Source of the DNA: Paenibacillus sp.
GTDB lineage: Bacteria; Bacillota; Bacilli; Paenibacillales; Paenibacillaceae
Reading direction: 5' to 3'
NCBI GenBank assembly: GCA_023512345.1
Contig: JAILZT010000001.1
Location: 124,001 to 188,000 of the forward strand
Length of the DNA stretch: 64,000 bases
The notes under the pieces are model-generated. The model had not been told where the DNA came from, did not search any database, and saw only the letters and a program-made list of their open reading frames with translations. This document shows, piece after piece, positions 27,418 through 37,183 of this stretch (position 1 is its first letter; each line of letters opens with the position of its first letter). A program made the translations under genes and the position numbers.

Positions 27418-28775
27418 TGACCGCCATCTCCTGATATCACTCCGTCTTCAGCGGTGTAGACAACATCTCCACGGCTTATTGTTGCGGTTATCTTGCAGGA
27501 TAGGGCCATACCGATATAGGGGCTATGTTTGTGACGATATAATAAGTCCTGAGCGTTAAGTCTATAGGAACTGTTCGGATCAAGCAGAACCAAATCGGCA
27601 TCGAGCCCCACAGCTATGGTTCCTTTACGATCATGCATTCCAAATCGCTTAGCAGGGTACTCAGCCAACAGCTTTGACATCAAGGTTACCGGGAGCCCCC
27701 GCACGTTGACCCCTTCATGGAACATCAGCTCCACACTGTTCTGCGCACCCGAAATCCCTCCCCATGCTTCAAAAAAAGTCAGGCCGGATTTCATCTTAAG
27801 CTCTGTTGGACATGGAGAATGATCAGAGGCTATAAGGTCAATCTTTCCTTCGGCGAGTACCTTCCACAGTTTCTCACGCTCCTCCTCACTGCGCAGCGGG
27901 GGGGCACATTTGGCCACAGGTCCGAGGGTTTCCATATGAGTCTTATTTAAAATCAGGTAGTGGGGACAAGTTTCTGCAGAAACATCCAGTCCGCGAAGCT
28001 TCGCATCATGAATCATTTCGATAGCTGCGGCAGTACTGATATGAACAAAATGAAGTCGGCATCCTGTCCGTTCACTGTACAGAAGTGCTCGTGCGACAGC
28101 CTCAAGCTCGGCTTCTGCTGGACGACAGGCAGCAAAATCACGTGCGTTATGGCGACCATTCCGCTCGGCATCTGCAGATAGCGCAGCTGTTATATCCTCA
28201 CTTTCTGCATGCAATGCCAGGATACCGCCAAGCGAAGCAATCTTCTTCATCCCTTGATAAAGAGTATCGTCATCCACCTCACGGAATCGACCTTCACCCT
28301 CGCCTCCTGGATTGGATAAAAAAGCCTTAAAACCGGTAACACCAGCCGCTGCCAGCTCCTCTAACTCTCCTAAGTTGCCAGGAACCAGCCCCCCCCATAA
28401 CACATAGTCTATGGCGGAGTTTCCACTAGCTGCTTCTGCTTTTAGCTTAAGAGCTGCCTCATTTACCGTAGGTGGATTACCGTTAAGAGGCATATCTGCA
28501 TAAGTCGTACAACCACCAGCCGCAAGAGCTGCAGAGCCGCTCTGGAACCCTTCCCAATCGCCCAATGTCGGTTCATTAAAGTGAACATGCATATCGATCA
28601 TGCCTGGCAGCACATAGTGTCCCTCAGCATCAATAACCTTTGTATTCGACGCAATGGACAGATTCTTACCTAGTGCGGCGATTTTCCCATGAATAACACC
28701 GATCTCCAACCTCACTACATCACTAGAAAGGACTACATTCCCATTCTTAATCACAAGGTCATATGAATTGTTCAT
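27381..28775 (-). CDS. pucH: Allantoinase
   Basis: A 464-residue cyclic amidohydrolase that opens the allantoin ring to allantoate. Seen: the metal-binding MIDMHVHFNEP, the GFKAFLSNPGG segment with the Lys that is carboxylated in the family, LALHAESED, and VHISTAAA with later IASDHSPC. Start chosen at 28775 (MNNSYDLVIK) because GGAGGGG lies 8 nt upstream; the ATG at 28796 has no site. It follows the OHCU decarboxylase/HIU hydrolase fusion, the preceding step. Confidence 0.92.
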   Translation of the reverse strand: MNNSYDLVIKNGNVVLSSDVVRLEIGVIHGKIAALGKNLSIASNTKVIDAEGHYVLPGMIDMHVHFNEPTLGDWEGFQSGSAALAAGGCTTYADMPLNGNPPTVNEAALKLKAEAASGNSAIDYVLWGGLVPGNLGELEELAAAGVTGFKAFLSNPGGEGEGRFREVDDDTLYQGMKKIASLGGILALHAESEDITAALSADAERNGRHNARDFAACRPAEAELEAVARALLYSERTGCRLHFVHISTAAAIEMIHDAKLRGLDVSAETCPHYLILNKTHMETLGPVAKCAPPLRSEEEREKLWKVLAEGKIDLIASDHSPCPTELKMKSGLTFFEAWGGISGAQNSVELMFHEGVNVRGLPVTLMSKLLAEYPAKRFGMHDRKGTIAVGLDADLVLLDPNSSYRLNAQDLLYRHKHSPYIGMALSCKITATISRGDVVYTAEDGVISGDGGQWLKIKKGQLIR

Positions 28776-28806
28776 GAAATGATCCCCTCCGGTCATCAGG
28801 TTTTCA

Positions 28807-29706
28807 CTAGCTCCCCCGATACGTACTGTACCCTCCAGGAGCTACGAGCAGCGGGACATGGTAATGATCCATAGGGTCGCTGATATTAAAACGAATCGGA
28901 ATCTGCTCAAGAAAAAATAGCGTAGAAGCATCCGAATGACTCACTGCTTCCACAGAGGTTCTGCGAAAATAATCGCCTGCCATAAACAGTAATTCATAAC
29001 AGCCTGACTTCATTTCTGAACCTTCCAGTAGAGGAGATTTCAATCTGCCTTCACCGTTCGTCACAGCTTCACACAGCAATTCATTGATTTCATCGTTAAT
29101 CCTCCACAACTGAAGGCTCAAACCCGCAGCTGGAATTCCACGTGAAAGATCAAGCACGTGAGTAGTTAACCGTCCGCAAGGTACAGTGATATCTTCTACA
29201 ACCAAATCATTTATACGGAATCGTGTAATGGTCTCGATTTCGGACAATGCCTGTTCCCACTCCTCTTGCGGGGAACGATTTACACGTTCTTGCATAGCGC
29301 GGATAATGTCATCTTTATTTTTGCCGCGTACGGCGAAAATGAAGGGGAATTGATATTTTTCCGTGTAAGTTTGGTTTAAGTTATTTAGCAAAAGGAACTC
29401 GTCAGGAGTCAGTTTATCAAGCCCTGCTCCCTGCTGTTCTGCCGCAGACAACGGACTAACCTGTAATCTTGTCGCCAGATCCGGGTGAGCTCGCAGGAGT
29501 TCTTCAATTCGCCTCCTGTCTGCATGCCGGGCCGTTTCCAGCATGGAGTTATGCAGATGCTCTACAGATTCGAATGGGGCCTGCTGGTAAGCCTCCTCGG
29601 CTACCCAAGAGGAATGTTCAAAAATCCCACCTAGACTTTGTACAAACTCCGCCTTGCTCATCCCATTTATCTCATCCAGTGACAAGGAAGATACAGGTCC
29701 CTCCAT
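28807..29706 (-). CDS. OHCU decarboxylase-HIU hydrolase fusion (allantoin synthase-like)
   Basis: A 299-residue fusion. Residues 1-165 are OHCU decarboxylase (SSWVAEEAYQQAPFES, FLLLNNLNQTYTEKYQFPFIFAVRG). Residues 175-299 are transthyretin-like 5-hydroxyisourate hydrolase (THVLDLSRGIPAAGL, DHYHVPLLVAPGGYSTYRGS with the terminal YRGS). Together they turn 5-hydroxyisourate into S-allantoin. The order is that of plant allantoin synthase. In B. subtilis the decarboxylase is instead joined to uricase (PucL) and HIU hydrolase is separate (PucM). It sits between xanthine dehydrogenase and allantoinase, and no uricase is seen. AGAGGGGGG precedes ATG. Confidence 0.9.
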   Translation of the reverse strand: MEGPVSSLSLDEINGMSKAEFVQSLGGIFEHSSWVAEEAYQQAPFESVEHLHNSMLETARHADRRRIEELLRAHPDLATRLQVSPLSAAEQQGAGLDKLTPDEFLLLNNLNQTYTEKYQFPFIFAVRGKNKDDIIRAMQERVNRSPQEEWEQALSEIETITRFRINDLVVEDITVPCGRLTTHVLDLSRGIPAAGLSLQLWRINDEINELLCEAVTNGEGRLKSPLLEGSEMKSGCYELLFMAGDYFRRTSVEAVSHSDASTLFFLEQIPIRFNISDPMDHYHVPLLVAPGGYSTYRGS

Positions 29707-30180
29707 CTAGATCCCCCCTCTTTCGATAGCTTTATTCACAGCACGCATAATCCCTCCGTAACCTGTACAGCGGCAAAGGTTGCCGGATAAAGCTTCCTCT
29801 ACTTCTTCCTGGGTAGGCTGGGGATTCTCTGCTAGCAGCGCAACAACCGAAATCACCATCCCAGGTGTGCAGTAGCCGCATTGAAAGCCGCCTTCTTCCA
29901 AAAAGGCTTGCTGAACAGGATGAAGTCCCGCTTCGCTCAAACCTTCAATTGTAGTAATCTCTGTGCCGGTACATTGGTAAGCCATTGTCAGACAAGCGTT
30001 GACTGGGTGGCCATCAATCAGTACCATACAGGCTCCGCAGCGGCCCAGCTCACAGGCCCTTTTCGTACCTGTCAGATCTAAATCTTCCCGCAATACATTC
30101 AGAAGCCTGCGGGTTGGCGGCACTTCAGTCGATATAGGCTGACCGTTAATACTGCAATTCAATATGATATTACTGGGCAT
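29707..30180 (-). CDS. pucE: Xanthine dehydrogenase iron-sulfur subunit
   Basis: A 157-residue protein with two [2Fe-2S] sites. The plant-ferredoxin type site is CELGRCGACMV with a following Cys, and the second is CGYCTPGM plus CRCTGYGGIM. It moves electrons from the molybdenum centre to FAD. It overlaps the end of pucD by 11 bp and ends 1 bp before the start of the OHCU/HIU gene. Length is usual for the small subunit of three-subunit xanthine dehydrogenases. Confidence 0.93.
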   Translation of the reverse strand: MPSNIILNCSINGQPISTEVPPTRRLLNVLREDLDLTGTKRACELGRCGACMVLIDGHPVNACLTMAYQCTGTEITTIEGLSEAGLHPVQQAFLEEGGFQCGYCTPGMVISVVALLAENPQPTQEEVEEALSGNLCRCTGYGGIMRAVNKAIERGGI

Positions 30181-32473
30181 GTGATTTCACCGCCTTTTGC
30201 GGAATAAACGGCGTAGCCTGAAGCCATTCAGGGTCGATCGGCAGCCGGGTTACCCGTTTCCCCACCGCCTGAAATACAGCTGAGGCAACTGCAGGCGCCA
30301 AATTAACAGAACCGACCTCTCCGATACCGCGAGGGCCGTACGTATCATGATCCGGTAAATCCTCTATCGGCTCCACCTGAATACTGCCATTCATATCAGC
30401 AATGGTGGGAACTAGATACGTATCCAAGTTCTTAGTTACGTAGCTTCCATCTGTCATAATGGCATCCTCCGAAAGAGTAAAGCCAATGGCCATACTGCTG
30501 CCACCTTCTATTTGTCCCAAATATCCTTGTGGATTGGCAACAGGCCCCGCAGCCACTGCGTGATACTGATCGGTTACACGAACACGTCCAGTTAGCAGGT
30601 TGACGGCTACTTTAACGGCTATGGCCGAATAGGTATACAAAAAGTGGGCGCCCACTCTTTCATAGGTTGTAGTCGGATAATTAAATTTCGTTTCACTTAC
30701 AATGGGTGCTGAGATACTGCGTGCCAGCTCATTGTAAGACAGGAGCAGCCCTCCGTCCTTCTTCCAGATACCGCCGGGACCGATTCTCAAATCTTCCACC
30801 GCTGTATCTGACGAAGCAGCTACTGCTGCATTAAGCAATCGGGCCGTAAAATCTGGGTGCAGGCGTCTAAGCGCCATCCACATCATACTCGTCGCCCGGG
30901 AAGCCGTGCTTGAGCCGCTGTCTGGAACCACATCGGTATCTCCGATTACGATTCTTAAATCTTCAGCGGCGAAACCATATTGCTCGATCAGCATCTGCTC
31001 CATCGTCGCGATCAGCCCTTGACCAAATTCCTCGTAGCCGAAAACGGCTTCTATGTTGCCGTCAAGGGCCAATATCAGTCTCCCGCCCGCAGGATCGGGA
31101 ATACCGTAACCGAGACCCGCGCCATGCATAGCGATGGCAGCTCCTGTCCCCGTTACAATCCATGGTTCGTCAGCACTGCCCCTACCGCCGGCATCCTCAC
31201 CCTGAGAAGCCTCACCTACCATAAGCGGTGAGGCCGCCAAGGCCTCCCACACTTGCATGGCTCCGTCCGTCTGGGCAATCTCCTGCCCGAGCGGCCCCGG
31301 ATCTCCATACTGCCGTAAATTCCGGCGGCGCATTTCCCAAGGATCTATCGCCAAAAGTTCTGCCAAACGATCCAACTGCCCCTCCAATGCAAAAATTGCC
31401 TGATTCCCGCCAAAGCCTCGAAACTCACCTGATACGCCATTGTTGGTGTATACAGCAAAACCCTCTACATCCACGTGATCGATTAAATAAGGACCCATTA
31501 CATGCTCCGTTGCAAAATTAAGCACTTCTGCGCCTAGTGTGGCATAAGCCCCAGTATCGGAAATGATTCTCACCTGATGGGCCATTAATTTCCCCGCAGT
31601 ATCACATCCTGTTTTCATCGTGATTTTCATGGGATGGCGCTTCAGCCCGGCACGTATAGACTCCGCTCGGGAATTATGAAGCCGAACCGGAAGCCGTGTC
31701 CGCAATGCCAGCAAAGCTCCATAGGGCTGTACGTTAAGTTCATCTTTCCCTCCAAAGGATCCACCGATAGGACTGGAGATTACGCGTATTTCTTCTTCTG
31801 GGATAGCCAAAATCCGGGATAATTGTTTACGGTCCATCAGTCCGTGCTGAGTGGCTGAATATACCGTAAGCCGCCCGTTATTTTCAGGGATAAACAATCC
31901 GCCCTCGGTCTCCATGTAGGTATGCATTTGGCGCGGGGTCCAATAAGTCTCCTCCACCACATAAGAGCAATCCTCAAAAGCAGCCTCTGGTTCTCCCTTT
32001 CGATATTCCGTATGATGGAGCACATTACCCTCCGCATGCAGCAGGATGGCGTCCTGCTTCATCGCCTCTTCAGGGTCATCGAGCAGTTGGAGGGGTTCAT
32101 AAACCACTTCAATCAAGGACAGTGCATACTCCGCAATTTCATCGGTGTCTGCCGCTACGGCTGCAATGGCATCCCCCGTATAACGAACACGATCACTGCA
32201 AAACACTGGCTGGTGAGGCAACGCGATCCCAAAACCATTCAGCCCAGGCACATCCTCATGAGTAATTACAGCATGCACACCAGGCACATTTAGAGCCTTA
32301 TCTGTATTTATAGACAGGATACGGGCATGTGCCTGATGACTGCGGAGCACGCGTCCGGTCAACATCCCATCTGCGCTCATATCGGTCAAATACTGCAGCT
32401 TGCCGGATACCTTGCCCTGTCCGTCGGGCCGTGTACGCCAGCGGCTTCCGCTGGATTCCTTATTCAGCAGCAT
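30170..32473 (-). CDS. pucD: Xanthine dehydrogenase molybdenum-binding subunit
   Basis: A 767-residue large subunit. It holds RVLRSHQAHARILSI in the N-terminal (a/b hammerhead) domain, GGSFGGKDELN in the Mo-cofactor region, GEFRGFGGNQA, and the active-site Glu in GPRGIGEVGS near 725. It oxidises hypoxanthine and xanthine to urate. A 15-bp gap separates it from pucC. Length is usual. Confidence 0.92.
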   Translation of the reverse strand: MLLNKESSGSRWRTRPDGQGKVSGKLQYLTDMSADGMLTGRVLRSHQAHARILSINTDKALNVPGVHAVITHEDVPGLNGFGIALPHQPVFCSDRVRYTGDAIAAVAADTDEIAEYALSLIEVVYEPLQLLDDPEEAMKQDAILLHAEGNVLHHTEYRKGEPEAAFEDCSYVVEETYWTPRQMHTYMETEGGLFIPENNGRLTVYSATQHGLMDRKQLSRILAIPEEEIRVISSPIGGSFGGKDELNVQPYGALLALRTRLPVRLHNSRAESIRAGLKRHPMKITMKTGCDTAGKLMAHQVRIISDTGAYATLGAEVLNFATEHVMGPYLIDHVDVEGFAVYTNNGVSGEFRGFGGNQAIFALEGQLDRLAELLAIDPWEMRRRNLRQYGDPGPLGQEIAQTDGAMQVWEALAASPLMVGEASQGEDAGGRGSADEPWIVTGTGAAIAMHGAGLGYGIPDPAGGRLILALDGNIEAVFGYEEFGQGLIATMEQMLIEQYGFAAEDLRIVIGDTDVVPDSGSSTASRATSMMWMALRRLHPDFTARLLNAAVAASSDTAVEDLRIGPGGIWKKDGGLLLSYNELARSISAPIVSETKFNYPTTTYERVGAHFLYTYSAIAVKVAVNLLTGRVRVTDQYHAVAAGPVANPQGYLGQIEGGSSMAIGFTLSEDAIMTDGSYVTKNLDTYLVPTIADMNGSIQVEPIEDLPDHDTYGPRGIGEVGSVNLAPAVASAVFQAVGKRVTRLPIDPEWLQATPFIPQKAVKSHAQ

Positions 32474-32488
32474 TTTCCCTCTCTCCTC

Positions 32489-33397
32489 TCACTTCATTCC
32501 AGCGTATTTAGTAGCCTTCCAGAGCTCCGATACGATGAGGTTCCCTGCGGTTTTTTTCTTGTAGGCCTCTGAAGCAAATGGATCGCTATAGGTTGCAAAA
32601 TCACTAATTACTGCCTCATATAAAAGCGGGAGCAGCCTCTCCTCGTATACGTTGTCCTCGAGTATAGCTTCCGATGAAGTTAGCCGCTGCGGCCGCCCCG
32701 ATCCCCCGCCCGCAGCTATCCTTACACTGCTAAGCCGGCGTTCGGTATCAATCGTCGCGGTTATTCCCACTGTTACTAGCGATGGAGTGAAGGCTTCTCT
32801 ACGGCCAACTTTCCGATATACCTCAAGCTTGCTTGAGTTCAGACGCTCCCCTGCAGAAGAAATACGAATTTCGGCAACGATATCCGTTGCAGACTTTAAG
32901 CCATCCCACCTGTTATTCAACCATTCTGTTACAGGCTGAATATTTAAGCACTCCCCACCATAGGAGGCAATCTCAGCATCATATATGAGTAATGCAGGAA
33001 GAATATCTCCAAAGCCGGAGGCAATATTACCGCCAAGCGTAGCCAAATTGCGAACTGCCGGGGCAGCTATGCTTTTTACCGCCTCTTGAATTGCTGGGGC
33101 CACAGCCTGCAAATATTCATTCTTACGGCATAATGAAAGTGGAGTAAGAGCACCCATCGATAAGTAGAATTCTTTGGCACGGATGTCCTTGATCCCTTCA
33201 ACTCCTCGCAGATCAATCAGTTGCTTCGGCATAGGAACTGTGCCTGCATCCCATTGCGTTCGCAAAAGTGTGCCACCGGAGATATAAAGAGCGCTGTTCC
33301 CCAAAGCTGATTTCAACTCCCAAGCCTCATGCAGGTTCTGCGGCTGGTATAAGCAGGGCCGACTAAGCGAAGAACCCTCATCCTTTAGCGCTCCCAT
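32489..33397 (-). CDS. pucC: Xanthine dehydrogenase FAD-binding subunit
   Basis: A 302-residue CO-dehydrogenase-type FAD subunit. Visible: YISGGTLLRTQWDAG in the FAD pyrophosphate region, ATLGGNIASGFGDILPALLIYDAEI, and the C-terminal VRIAAGGGSGRPQRL region. The longer ORF begins at 33424 without a ribosome site, but ATG at 33397 has GGGGGAG 6 nt away, so that start is chosen. It is upstream of pucD and downstream of the transporter permeases. Confidence 0.9.
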   Translation of the reverse strand: MGALKDEGSSLSRPCLYQPQNLHEAWELKSALGNSALYISGGTLLRTQWDAGTVPMPKQLIDLRGVEGIKDIRAKEFYLSMGALTPLSLCRKNEYLQAVAPAIQEAVKSIAAPAVRNLATLGGNIASGFGDILPALLIYDAEIASYGGECLNIQPVTEWLNNRWDGLKSATDIVAEIRISSAGERLNSSKLEVYRKVGRREAFTPSLVTVGITATIDTERRLSSVRIAAGGGSGRPQRLTSSEAILEDNVYEERLLPLLYEAVISDFATYSDPFASEAYKKKTAGNLIVSELWKATKYAGMK

Positions 33398-33442
33398 ACG
33401 AAACTCCCCCTCTCCCGTAGGCATTCGGTTCAGAATTAAATA

Positions 33443-34372
33443 TTAAAACCTTTGTTCCCGGATATAAGGAACACCAAGCGCTTCCGGCGTACCGGAAGGC
33501 TTATTACGGTTGCGGTAGCCTAAATACATCAGCACCAATATAGTTACGAGGTATGGAATCATTTTGAGGAAATACGATGGAACTCCGCTGCCGAGCAATT
33601 GAATACGGAAGCCAAGTGAATCCAAAGCACCGAAGAAATAAGCACAGAACAGCGCTCTTAACGGATTCCATCTAGCGAAAATAACAAGCCCTACAGCAAT
33701 CCAGCCGCGCCCGGAAGTTAACCCTTCGTTCCATGTTGGAGCATAGGCCAACACCATATCTGCACCGGCAAGACCGATTAGCATAGCCCCCGCGATCACA
33801 TAGCTGTAACGAATCAGTTGTACGCGAATACCCATTACATCTGCGGTAGCCGGACTATCACCAACCGCCCGCAAATGGAGTCCCCATGAGGTTCGATGGA
33901 TCAGTAGATGAAGAACAAGAACTAATATAAGGCTGAACCAGGTTAGGTAATCCATGTTGGCAAATATTTTCCCGATCACCGGAACAGGCTCCAGCCAAGT
34001 CAAATGGAGTTTTGGCGAGGGGCCCGGCAGTGGAATACCGCTGACCGGCTTCCCTAGATAAGCACTTAATCCGCTCCCAAATAAGGTCATTGCAAGGCCG
34101 GACATCGTCTGATTCGCCCGCAGTGTGACACACAGGAAGGAATGCAGCAAACCTAGAACGGCTGTTACCGCTACCGTCGCCAGTAACGCAACTGCCAGAT
34201 TGCCAGTACGAATATAGACAATACAGGTAGTAACTGCCCCCATCAACATAAGTCCCTCGGCACCGAGCTGAATGATGCCGGCACGCTCATTCAATATTCC
34301 ACCTAATGTTGCGAGAAGAAGCGGCGTCCCCGCTGAAATCGCCGCTATTAATAACTGAGTTGTAAAATCCAT
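33443..34372 (-). CDS. Purine/nucleoside ABC transporter permease (NupQ-like)
   Basis: A 309-residue BPD_transp_2 (branched-chain/BMP type) permease with about eight hydrophobic helices. Seen: GGILNERAGIIQLGAEGLMLMGA, the typical motif of Bmp/nucleoside permeases, and GLASG-type loops ahead of NPLRALFCAYFFGALDSLG. GAAGGAGGGG precedes ATG. It pairs with the 34421-35539 permease and the ATPase upstream. B. subtilis NupNOPQ (YufNOPQ), a guanosine importer, is the closest known set. Its location in the purine operon suggests purine nucleoside or base uptake. Confidence 0.85.
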   Translation of the reverse strand: MDFTTQLLIAAISAGTPLLLATLGGILNERAGIIQLGAEGLMLMGAVTTCIVYIRTGNLAVALLATVAVTAVLGLLHSFLCVTLRANQTMSGLAMTLFGSGLSAYLGKPVSGIPLPGPSPKLHLTWLEPVPVIGKIFANMDYLTWFSLILVLVLHLLIHRTSWGLHLRAVGDSPATADVMGIRVQLIRYSYVIAGAMLIGLAGADMVLAYAPTWNEGLTSGRGWIAVGLVIFARWNPLRALFCAYFFGALDSLGFRIQLLGSGVPSYFLKMIPYLVTILVLMYLGYRNRNKPSGTPEALGVPYIREQRF

Positions 34373-34420
34373 TCTATAACCCCCTCCTTCAAGCTATCCC
34401 CACAGGATAGCAACCCTAAA

Positions 34421-35539
34421 TTATGCGCTCCGCCGTATGCGGAACCGGTGAATCATATCTCCGGCTATCAAGAAAAACAGGATAGCGCCCTGCAGCATTT
34501 CGGAAATAGATGAAGGCAATCCAATGGTCTGTACACTAAATCCGCCGACAATAAGTCCTCCGAACAGAATGGAAGTGACAATCAGCCCAAGTGGATTCAG
34601 CTTGGCAAGCCAGGCAACAATAATCGCCGTATAGCCATACCCCGGTGAAATCCCCTGCATTAATTTATGAGTCACACCAGAAACCTCTGCCATACCCGCA
34701 ATTCCAGCCAATCCTCCGCTGATGAGCATTACAATAATAATATGCCGTTTGATATGAATCCCTGCGTAACGAGCCGCTATTGGGTTCGCTCCAATTAACT
34801 TCAATTCATAACCCCAACGGGTAAACCGAATCATCAGATAATAAATGACTACAGCAACAAGACCGAATATCAACCCGATGTGCAGGCGCGTGCTCCCCAG
34901 AACAGGCAAGGATTGTGCTGCGGTGAACATAGGTGAACCAGGGAAGTTAAATCCTTTAGGGTCTTTCCAAGGCCCGAATACTACATAATCCAGCGCCAGA
35001 AGTGCTACATAATTCAACATTAATGAAGTAATAAGCTCATTTACGCCAAAATGTGTACGCGGAACCGCCGTCATTAACCCCCATAGTGCGCCCGCAACAA
35101 AACCGAATATAAGCATAAGGAGGATCGACCAGAACGAAGTCAGATCTGGAAAATAAATAGTGACGGCGGTAGCTGCCATAGCCCCAACCGTAAGCTGGCC
35201 TTCAGCTCCAATATTCCATACCGATATCCGATAAGCTACAGATATACCAAGACCACATAAGAGCAAAGGAATGGCTTTTACCAAGGTTTCGGTGAATCCA
35301 TAAGAGGTGCCAAAGGCCCCACGGAACATTTTTTCATAAACAACGATTGGACTCATACCGTTAGCTGCGATGAATATTGCGCACAACACGAGAGCTAGAA
35401 ATACAGAGAGAACCGGTGTCCACCAAGGTGAACGGGTACGGCTAGAGTCGTATTCCAGACGCAGTGAAGGCCGTTTTCCCGATTTTAGAGGAGTGGGTTC
35501 AAGCACTGCCGCAGTAGAATTTCCATGGGTCTGGCTCAT
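34421..35539 (-). CDS. Purine/nucleoside ABC transporter permease (NupP-like)
   Basis: A 372-residue BPD_transp_2 permease, about nine predicted helices after an N-terminal cytoplasmic tail of about 40 residues. Contains SVAYRISVWNIGAEGQLTVGA, the Bmp/nucleoside permease motif, and IVAWLAKLNPLGLIVTSILFGGLIVGG. The start overlaps the ATPase stop by ATGA. The larger of two non-identical permeases, it probably forms a heterodimer with the 33443-34372 protein. Confidence 0.85.
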   Translation of the reverse strand: MSQTHGNSTAAVLEPTPLKSGKRPSLRLEYDSSRTRSPWWTPVLSVFLALVLCAIFIAANGMSPIVVYEKMFRGAFGTSYGFTETLVKAIPLLLCGLGISVAYRISVWNIGAEGQLTVGAMAATAVTIYFPDLTSFWSILLMLIFGFVAGALWGLMTAVPRTHFGVNELITSLMLNYVALLALDYVVFGPWKDPKGFNFPGSPMFTAAQSLPVLGSTRLHIGLIFGLVAVVIYYLMIRFTRWGYELKLIGANPIAARYAGIHIKRHIIIVMLISGGLAGIAGMAEVSGVTHKLMQGISPGYGYTAIIVAWLAKLNPLGLIVTSILFGGLIVGGFSVQTIGLPSSISEMLQGAILFFLIAGDMIHRFRIRRSA

Positions 35540-37068
35540 ACGGCACTCCCCTCTCTGCCCCGAATACCTGCCATCAGCAAACCTAGGGTCTCTCGATCTG
35601 CGTTGTCATGTGTTTCCTCACCAATGATGGAACCGTTATAGATAACCAAGATACGGTCAGATAATTGTAAAAGCTCATCCAAATCCTCTGATATGAGCAA
35701 AACGCCGCTTCCAGTTCCCCGCAACTCCATTAGCAGGTCATGCACACCAGCCGCAGCAGCCACATCAAGCCCTTGCGTTGGATGTACAGCTACCATCAGC
35801 TTGGGCTGGTGGCTAACTTCTCTGGCAAATAGCAGCTTCTGTTGATTTCCCCCAGATAACTGCTGCACAGGTGTATCCAGCTCAGGTGTCTTGACATTAA
35901 ATCTTTTTACAAGCTCCTGCGACCACGAGCGGTTTTTTCCTGCTTTCAAGAAGCCGAATTTGGAGTGATCTTCGCTGCGGTACGATTTGAATAAGAGATT
36001 ATCGACGGAACCGAGTCGTCCAGCCAATCCACTTTTCATGCGATTCTCAGGAACATGGGAAATTCCTGCGTCTATCGCACCTCTTACAGAAGCCGACTTC
36101 ACCGTATTACCATCAAAAGTGATCTCACCATTCTTCCAAGTCCGCAGACCTGTCAACACTTCCGCCAGTTCCTTCTGCCCATTGCCCGCTACTCCCGCAA
36201 CACCCACAATTTCTCCCTCGCGTACACTAAGAGATAAACCATCAAGAGCCTTTCGGCCATGATCTGCATAAACGTCCAGCTCCTTAACAATAAGCAGCGG
36301 GTTACCTTCTGTCGCTTCCCGTTCTTGACGGCTGATCGTCACCTCTCTGCCAACCATCAAGCGGGCCAACTCCAGCTCATCCGTATCCGCCGTTACTAAG
36401 GTGGCGATCATTTTTCCTTTACGCATGACCGAGATCCGATCGGAGGAAGCCATAACCTCTTTCATTTTATGAGTCGTCATAATGACGGTTTTCCCCTCTT
36501 GCTTCATCACCTTCAAGGTGTTAAAAAGCTGCTCAGCCTCCCCGGGAGTCAGGACTGAAGTCGGCTCATCCAAAATAATAATATCTGCACCGCGATATAG
36601 TGTTTTGACAATTTCGACACGTTGTTGCTCTCCAACAGACAACTGCCAAATGGGGCGGTCTACATGAAACTTAAGACCAAAATGCTCCGCCAGCGCCTCA
36701 ATTTCCTCATGCTTTTTATGCATCCATTTTCTCCCGCGCCAGAAAGACGACTTTTCGCCAAGCACGATGTTTTCCGCTGCCGTGAGGCTTTGCACCAGTC
36801 TGAAGTTTTGAAATACCATGCCGACGCCAAGTAAGGACGCGTCTTTAGGAGAACGGATTTTAACATTCTTTCCGTGAATAAGAATCTCTCCTTCATCCGC
36901 TCTATACACACCCGACAGCATGCTCATGACTGTGCTTTTACCTGCCCCATTCTCACCAAGCAGCGCATGAATTTCACCCGCATTTGCTGAAAAATCGACT
37001 TGATCGCTCGCGGTCACCGGACCGAATTTTTTCACTATACCCCGCATCTCTACTGAATGGTCCAGCAT
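35536..37068 (-). CDS. Purine/nucleoside ABC transporter ATPase, two domains (NupO-like)
   Basis: A 510-residue ATPase with two ABC cassettes, as usual for BMP-type importers. First cassette: Walker A GENGAGKST, signature LSVGEQQR, Walker B IIILDEPTSVLTP. Second cassette: VAGNGQKE in place of a canonical Walker A, signature LSGGNQQK. The second site is degenerate, as in other members. The ORF could start at 37152, but ATG at 37068 has AAAGGAGG and gives MLDHSVEMRG, so that is used. Confidence 0.87.
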   Translation of the reverse strand: MLDHSVEMRGIVKKFGPVTASDQVDFSANAGEIHALLGENGAGKSTVMSMLSGVYRADEGEILIHGKNVKIRSPKDASLLGVGMVFQNFRLVQSLTAAENIVLGEKSSFWRGRKWMHKKHEEIEALAEHFGLKFHVDRPIWQLSVGEQQRVEIVKTLYRGADIIILDEPTSVLTPGEAEQLFNTLKVMKQEGKTVIMTTHKMKEVMASSDRISVMRKGKMIATLVTADTDELELARLMVGREVTISRQEREATEGNPLLIVKELDVYADHGRKALDGLSLSVREGEIVGVAGVAGNGQKELAEVLTGLRTWKNGEITFDGNTVKSASVRGAIDAGISHVPENRMKSGLAGRLGSVDNLLFKSYRSEDHSKFGFLKAGKNRSWSQELVKRFNVKTPELDTPVQQLSGGNQQKLLFAREVSHQPKLMVAVHPTQGLDVAAAAGVHDLLMELRGTGSGVLLISEDLDELLQLSDRILVIYNGSIIGEETHDNADRETLGLLMAGIRGREGSAV

Positions 37069-37183
37069 CTTTGAACGCCTCCTTTCCTTATGGTTATAGT
37101 ATGGGTGGGGAAGGTTCTCTTGAAAGAACCCGCCCCACCCATTAAGTTGCACGTTAAAGCTATGATATTCGCAGAGCTCACCA

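Noticed and set aside
36055..36237. Apparent frameshift or loss of the second ATPase Walker A in the purine importer ATPase
   Set aside because: A degenerate second cassette is normal in BMP-type importer ATPases, and the frame is intact.
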